Of a DNA stretch of 50,276 nt, positions 46,719-50,276 are shown piece after piece. Under the pieces are notes generated by a model. The model was given only the letters and a program-made list of their open reading frames with translations, had not been told where the DNA came from and ran no database searches. The stretch is taken from contig JAUYPV010000030.1 in the NCBI GenBank assembly GCA_030697555.1, positions 1-50,276 of the forward strand. Direction: 5' to 3'. Made by a program: the position numbers and the translations under genes. The stretch comes from Hyphomonadaceae bacterium (GTDB lineage Bacteria > Pseudomonadota > Alphaproteobacteria > Caulobacterales > Hyphomonadaceae). The first letter of the stretch is position 1; every line of letters begins with the position of its first letter.

Positions 46719-48830
46719 TCAGCGCCCCTGCCCGAGAAGAACGAAGGCCGCGAACACCACCGCCGAGAGCAGAATCACCAGCGCATAGTGGAACAGGTAT
46801 CCCGTGTGCAGCTTCGACAGCCCGCCCGCGCTCGCCTTGGCGACGCCGGTCACGCCGTCCGGACCGATCCCGTCGATGAGCTTCTTGTCGCCCACCTTCC
46901 AGAACAGGTCGCCCAGCAACGCCGCGCCGCGCACAAACACGAAGTGGTAGATCTCGTCGAAATACCATTTGTGCGACAGGAAGCTGTGCATCGGCCCGCC
47001 ATGCGCAGCCATCTTACGCGGCACCGACGGGGCCAGGAGGTAGAAGATGATCGCGAACACGAGGCCGCTGATCCACGCCATCGCCGGCGCGACCAGAACC
47101 CAGAACGGAACCTCGTGCCGGTCGTGCAGCACATGGTTCTCCGGCCCGTTGAAGATCGCCGAGCCCCAGAACTCCGCCTGATGATGGTCGACAAAGGCGC
47201 TGTAAAACACGCCACCCGCCGCGACCGCGCCAACCGCCAGAAGAACCAGCGGCAACGCCATCGACACCGGCGGGTCGTGGGCGTGGTCGTAGGTGTGATG
47301 ATCCGCCCGCGTCTTGCCTTCGAACGTCATGAACATCAGGCGCCACGAGTAGAACGACGTCAGGAACGCCGCGACGATCGAAAGCCAGAAAGCGAATTGC
47401 GCGAATGTGTCATGCGAGGCGTAGGCGCTCTCGATGATCGCATCCTTGGAATAGAAGCCGGCAAAGCCATAGTGCAGCTGCTCTATGCCAGGGATGCCCA
47501 CGCCCGTCAGCGCCAGTGTGCCGATCAGCATCATCGCCCACGTCAGCGGCATCTTCTTGCGCAGGCCGCCCATGTTCCGCATGTCCTGCTCGTGGTGCAT
47601 GCCGTGGATGACCGCGCCAGCCGAGAGGAACAGCAGCGCCTTGAAGAAGGCATGCGTGAACAGGTGGAACATCGCTGCCTGATAGGCGCCCACCCCCGCC
47701 GCAAAGAACATGTAGCCGAGCTGCGAACAGGTCGAATACGCAACCACGCGCTTGATGTCGTTCTGAGCGAGGCCGACAGTCGCCGCGAAGAAGCAAGTGA
47801 CCGCGCCAATGACCGTCACGACGTTCGCTGCAACCACGGTATGCTCGTACAGATAGGAACAGCGGCAGACCAGGAACACGCCCGCTGTCACCATGGTCGC
47901 TGCGTGAATCAGTGCTGATACCGGCGTCGGACCTTCCATCGCGTCCGGCAGACAGGTGTGCAGGAAGACCTGCGCCGACTTGCCCATCGCGCCGATGAAC
48001 AGCAGCACGCCAATCACCTCCAGGCCCCAGACGTGCTGGCCAAGGAAGTCGAATGTCACCTGCTGGATCGGAACGGCGCTCGTGGCGCCGATCGGCTGCA
48101 CAGGCGCGTTTGCCACGATCGCGTTGAACACTGTATCGAAGCCGATGCTCGAGTATTTCTCGACGTGCAGCATTTCGAGATAGGCGACCGTCGGCTTGCC
48201 GTCGGCGCCGAGGAACTCGGCCGGAACCTGCATGACGAACACCAGCGCCATGACGCCCAGCGCAAAACCGAAATCACCCACGCGGTTGACGACGAACGCC
48301 TTGATGGCCGCGTCGTTGGCGGATGGTTTCTTGTACCAGAATCCGATCAACAGGTAGGAGGCAAGCCCCACGCCCTCCCAGCCGAAGAAGAGCTGGATGA
48401 AGTTGTCCGCCGTCACCAGCATCAGCATCGCGAAGGTGAACAGCGAGAGGTACGCGAAGAACCGCGCGCGGTGCGGATCGTCGGCCATGTAGCCGATGGA
48501 GTAGATGTGGACGAGCGCCGCGACCGCCGTCACCACAAACATCATCACGACCGACAGCGTATCGATCCGGATCGCCCAGTCGGCGACGAACGTACCGACA
48601 TCGAACCAGCGCATCAGCGTCAGCGTATGCCCATGCGCCGGGCCTTCATGATGGCCGAACACCTGGTTGTAGAAGACGACGCTCGCGAGCGCGGCAGCGA
48701 GCACGAGGATGCCCGTGGTGATCGCCATCGAGCCCTTGTCGCCGAGCACGCGCTGGCCAAGGCCGGCGATCGCCGCGGCAATGCCGGGCGACAGCACGAT
48801 GAAAATCGCTGCCAGGTCTTGGAAAGCCAC
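46719..48830 (-). CDS. nuoL: NADH-quinone oxidoreductase subunit L
   Basis: The distal antiporter-like subunit of Complex I with the long lateral helix. The protein is 703 residues from a GTG start at 48830. Hallmarks are [20 protein letters not shown] with the channel Glu, [20 protein letters not shown] with the Lys/His chain, [29 protein letters not shown] and [14 protein letters not shown]. The C-terminal amphipathic and anchor helices follow. It is 17 bp downstream of nuoK. Confidence 0.97.
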   Translation of the reverse strand: MAFQDLAAIFIVLSPGIAAAIAGLGQRVLGDKGSMAITTGILVLAAALASVVFYNQVFGHHEGPAHGHTLTLMRWFDVGTFVADWAIRIDTLSVVMMFVVTAVAALVHIYSIGYMADDPHRARFFAYLSLFTFAMLMLVTADNFIQLFFGWEGVGLASYLLIGFWYKKPSANDAAIKAFVVNRVGDFGFALGVMALVFVMQVPAEFLGADGKPTVAYLEMLHVEKYSSIGFDTVFNAIVANAPVQPIGATSAVPIQQVTFDFLGQHVWGLEVIGVLLFIGAMGKSAQVFLHTCLPDAMEGPTPVSALIHAATMVTAGVFLVCRCSYLYEHTVVAANVVTVIGAVTCFFAATVGLAQNDIKRVVAYSTCSQLGYMFFAAGVGAYQAAMFHLFTHAFFKALLFLSAGAVIHGMHHEQDMRNMGGLRKKMPLTWAMMLIGTLALTGVGIPGIEQLHYGFAGFYSKDAIIESAYASHDTFAQFAFWLSIVAAFLTSFYSWRLMFMTFEGKTRADHHTYDHAHDPPVSMALPLVLLAVGAVAAGGVFYSAFVDHHQAEFWGSAIFNGPENHVLHDRHEVPFWVLVAPAMAWISGLVFAIIFYLLAPSVPRKMAAHGGPMHSFLSHKWYFDEIYHFVFVRGAALLGDLFWKVGDKKLIDGIGPDGVTGVAKASAGGLSKLHTGYLFHYALVILLSAVVFAAFVLLGQGR

Positions 48831-48847
48831 GTCCCCGTTTCCCTTCC

Positions 48848-49165
48848 CTAACCGCGCAGCACGTTTACGTCCTCAACCGCGATCTCGCCGCGGTTGCGGA
48901 AGTAGACGACCAGAATTGCGAGCCCCACCGCCGCCTCCGCGGCCGCCACGGTCAGCACCAGCATGGCGAACACCTGCCCAACGATGGTTCCGTTGAACAC
49001 AGAGAACGCGACGAGGTTGATGTTGACCGAGAGAAGGATCAGCTCGATCGCCATCAGGATGACAATAATGTTCTTGCGGTTCACGAAGATGCCGAACACG
49101 CCGATGACGAACAGCGCGGCCGATACGGACAGGTAGTGGCCAACACCGATTTCCATGCCTGCCAT
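48848..49165 (-). CDS. nuoK: NADH-quinone oxidoreductase subunit K
   Basis: A small membrane subunit at the quinone-module junction. The protein is 105 residues with three helices. The conserved membrane Glu residues are in [17 protein letters not shown] (helix 2) and [16 protein letters not shown] (helix 3). ATG 49165 has AGGGA about 8 nt upstream and starts 1 bp after the nuoJ stop. ATG 49156 (MEIGVGHYL) would match the usual 101-residue form and is possible. Confidence 0.95.
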   Translation of the reverse strand: MAGMEIGVGHYLSVSAALFVIGVFGIFVNRKNIIVILMAIELILLSVNINLVAFSVFNGTIVGQVFAMLVLTVAAAEAAVGLAILVVYFRNRGEIAVEDVNVLRG

Positions 49166-49166
49166 G

Positions 49167-49760
49167 TTAGATTCCCTGCCCCGGACGAACGTCCTTGAGT
49201 TCGACGGCGTCCTTGCGTTTGCGTCCGGTCTGCTTGGCGATGTCCTGGCGCTTCACCTTCGCCCGGGCGCGCAGCGTCAGCACGATGGCGCCCATCATGG
49301 CGACCAGCAGCACGATGCCCGACATCTGGAAGAGCAGCAGGTAGTCCGTGTAGAGCACCTTCGAAAGGGCCTGCGCGTTGGTGGCCGCGTCGGGCTTCGG
49401 ATCGAAGCTCGCCCCGCCGCCGAAGGTCGCGGCAGCGGCCACCACACCGATCTCGGCCAATAGCGCCAGCGCCACCAGCGCCCCGGCTGGTAGGTAATTC
49501 AGGAACCCCTGCTTCAGCTCCACGAAGTCAACGTCGAGCATCATCACCACGAACAGGAACAGCACCGCGACGGCGCCCACATAGACGACGACCAGCAGCA
49601 TCGCGAGGAACTCGGCCCCGATCAGCACCAGCAGGCCCGCCGACGTGAAAAAAGCGCAGATCAGCCACAGCACGGAGTGCACAGGGTTACGCGCCGCGAT
49701 CACGAAGAGCGCGGACAGGACGACGATCGTCGACAATATGTAGAAAGCTATCAGCTGCAC
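49167..49760 (-). CDS. nuoJ: NADH-quinone oxidoreductase subunit J
   Basis: A membrane subunit whose helix 3 undergoes a helix/pi-bulge switch in Complex I. The protein is 197 residues with five hydrophobic segments. Typical parts are [21 protein letters not shown] and [25 protein letters not shown], the latter being the helix-3 region. A basic cytoplasmic tail ([21 protein letters not shown]) ends the protein. Confidence 0.96.
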   Translation of the reverse strand: MQLIAFYILSTIVVLSALFVIAARNPVHSVLWLICAFFTSAGLLVLIGAEFLAMLLVVVYVGAVAVLFLFVVMMLDVDFVELKQGFLNYLPAGALVALALLAEIGVVAAAATFGGGASFDPKPDAATNAQALSKVLYTDYLLLFQMSGIVLLVAMMGAIVLTLRARAKVKRQDIAKQTGRKRKDAVELKDVRPGQGI

Positions 49761-49852
49761 GCCCTAGCCTCCTGGTCCTTGGGTCCAATGCGCTCCGGAT
49801 GGAGCAGTGAGAAAGTCCGTGAGCCCGACTCGCCCCAGCGAGCCGCGCCCTT

Positions 49853-50276
49853 CTATCGATAACGCGCGTCGAGTTCCAGATTGCGGGCGATCTCGCGTTC
49901 CCAGCGGTCGCCATTCTCCAGAAGCCGGTCCTTGTCGTAGTAGAGTTCCTCGCGCGTTTCCGTCGCGAACTCGAAATTCGGGCCTTCGACGATGGCGTCC
50001 ACCGGGCAGGCTTCCTGGCAAAAGCCGCAGTAGATGCACTTCACCATGTCAATGTCGTAGCGGGTCGTGCGGCGCGAACCGTCCTCGCGCGGTTCGGCCT
50101 CGATCGTGATGGCTTGCGCCGGGCAGATCGCCTCACACAGCTTGCAGGCGATGCAGCGCTCCTCGCCGTTCGGATAGCGGCGCAGCACGTGCTCGCCGCG
50201 GAACCGCGGCGACTGCGGGTTACGCTCGTGCGGGTACTGCACGGTGGCCTTGGGATTGACCATGTACTTCATGGCC
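49853..50276 (-). CDS. nuoI: NADH-quinone oxidoreductase subunit I (5' end outside window)
   Basis: An iron-sulphur subunit of the peripheral arm, carrying clusters N6a and N6b near the quinone site. About 140 residues are visible. The two 4Fe-4S motifs [12 protein letters not shown] and [12 protein letters not shown] are intact, as is [19 protein letters not shown]. The segment [14 protein letters not shown] corresponds to residues about 20-35 of normal NuoI, and the frame stays open to the window edge, so the start is outside. The 92-bp gap to nuoJ holds a small GCTCC-GGAT-GGAGC hairpin (49791-49804) and nothing else recognised. Confidence 0.96.
   Translation of the reverse strand, partial: AMKYMVNPKATVQYPHERNPQSPRFRGEHVLRRYPNGEERCIACKLCEAICPAQAITIEAEPREDGSRRTTRYDIDMVKCIYCGFCQEACPVDAIVEGPNFEFATETREELYYDKDRLLENGDRWEREIARNLELDARYR

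Overview
This is a GC-rich chromosomal segment of an alphaproteobacterium, most like Caulobacterales/Hyphomonadales. The assignment rests on (i) gene order, (ii) alphaproteobacterial gene choices (lpxI instead of lpxH, RNase J, a short ProRS, CoaX, a DUF1467 protein, an HWE-type histidine kinase) and (iii) a GAAC-N7-GAAC SOS box in the lexA promoter. It is almost entirely housekeeping: about 43 protein genes, no gap over 300 bp, and no tRNA, rRNA, IS element, prophage or CRISPR array that I can recognise.

Layout. 1-3.4 kb: the 3' part of a TPR/2OG-Fe(II) oxygenase gene, converging on an HWE histidine kinase plus receiver-only response regulator. 3.4-6.6 kb (minus): tpiA-secG-pyrG. 6.8-12.5 kb (plus): ppiD-trpE-trpG-trpD-trpC, with every junction overlapping. 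12.6-13.3 kb: lexA, tail-to-tail with comEC (minus). 15.5-18.3 kb (plus): gltX-gltA, ending in a hairpin terminator facing lpxB. 18.4-25.4 kb (minus): bamA-skp-lpxD-lpxA-lpxI-lpxB, for outer-membrane protein assembly and lipid A. 25.5-32.8 kb (minus): rpsB-tsf-pyrH-frr-uppS-cdsA-dxr-rseP, for translation, UMP kinase, isoprenoid/undecaprenyl and phospholipid precursors and envelope proteolysis. 32.9-39.8 kb (minus): proS-lolC-lolD-dnaE. 39.9-43.8 kb (minus): birA-coaX-rnj-mce-DUF1467. 43.8-50.3 kb (minus): nuoI(partial)-J-K-L-M-N, the membrane arm of Complex I.

Functionally, the centre of the window is an envelope-biogenesis and translation superoperon: lipid A, BAM, Lol, UppS, CdsA and RseP sit next to rpsB, tsf, frr, proS and dnaE. 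Points of interest are mostly departures from the common alphaproteobacterial order (no fabZ between lpxD and lpxA, no moaC/moeA between trpC and lexA, a two-component pair after pyrG), altered PRPP-loop residues in TrpD, a Thr/Pro/Ala tail on SecG, structured intergenic RNAs around rpsB, tsf, pyrH and proS, and a palindromic intergenic element between tpiA and ppiD. I did not find a convincing new multi-gene system. The best candidates for undescribed biology are these RNA structures, the SecG tail and the DUF1467 protein.
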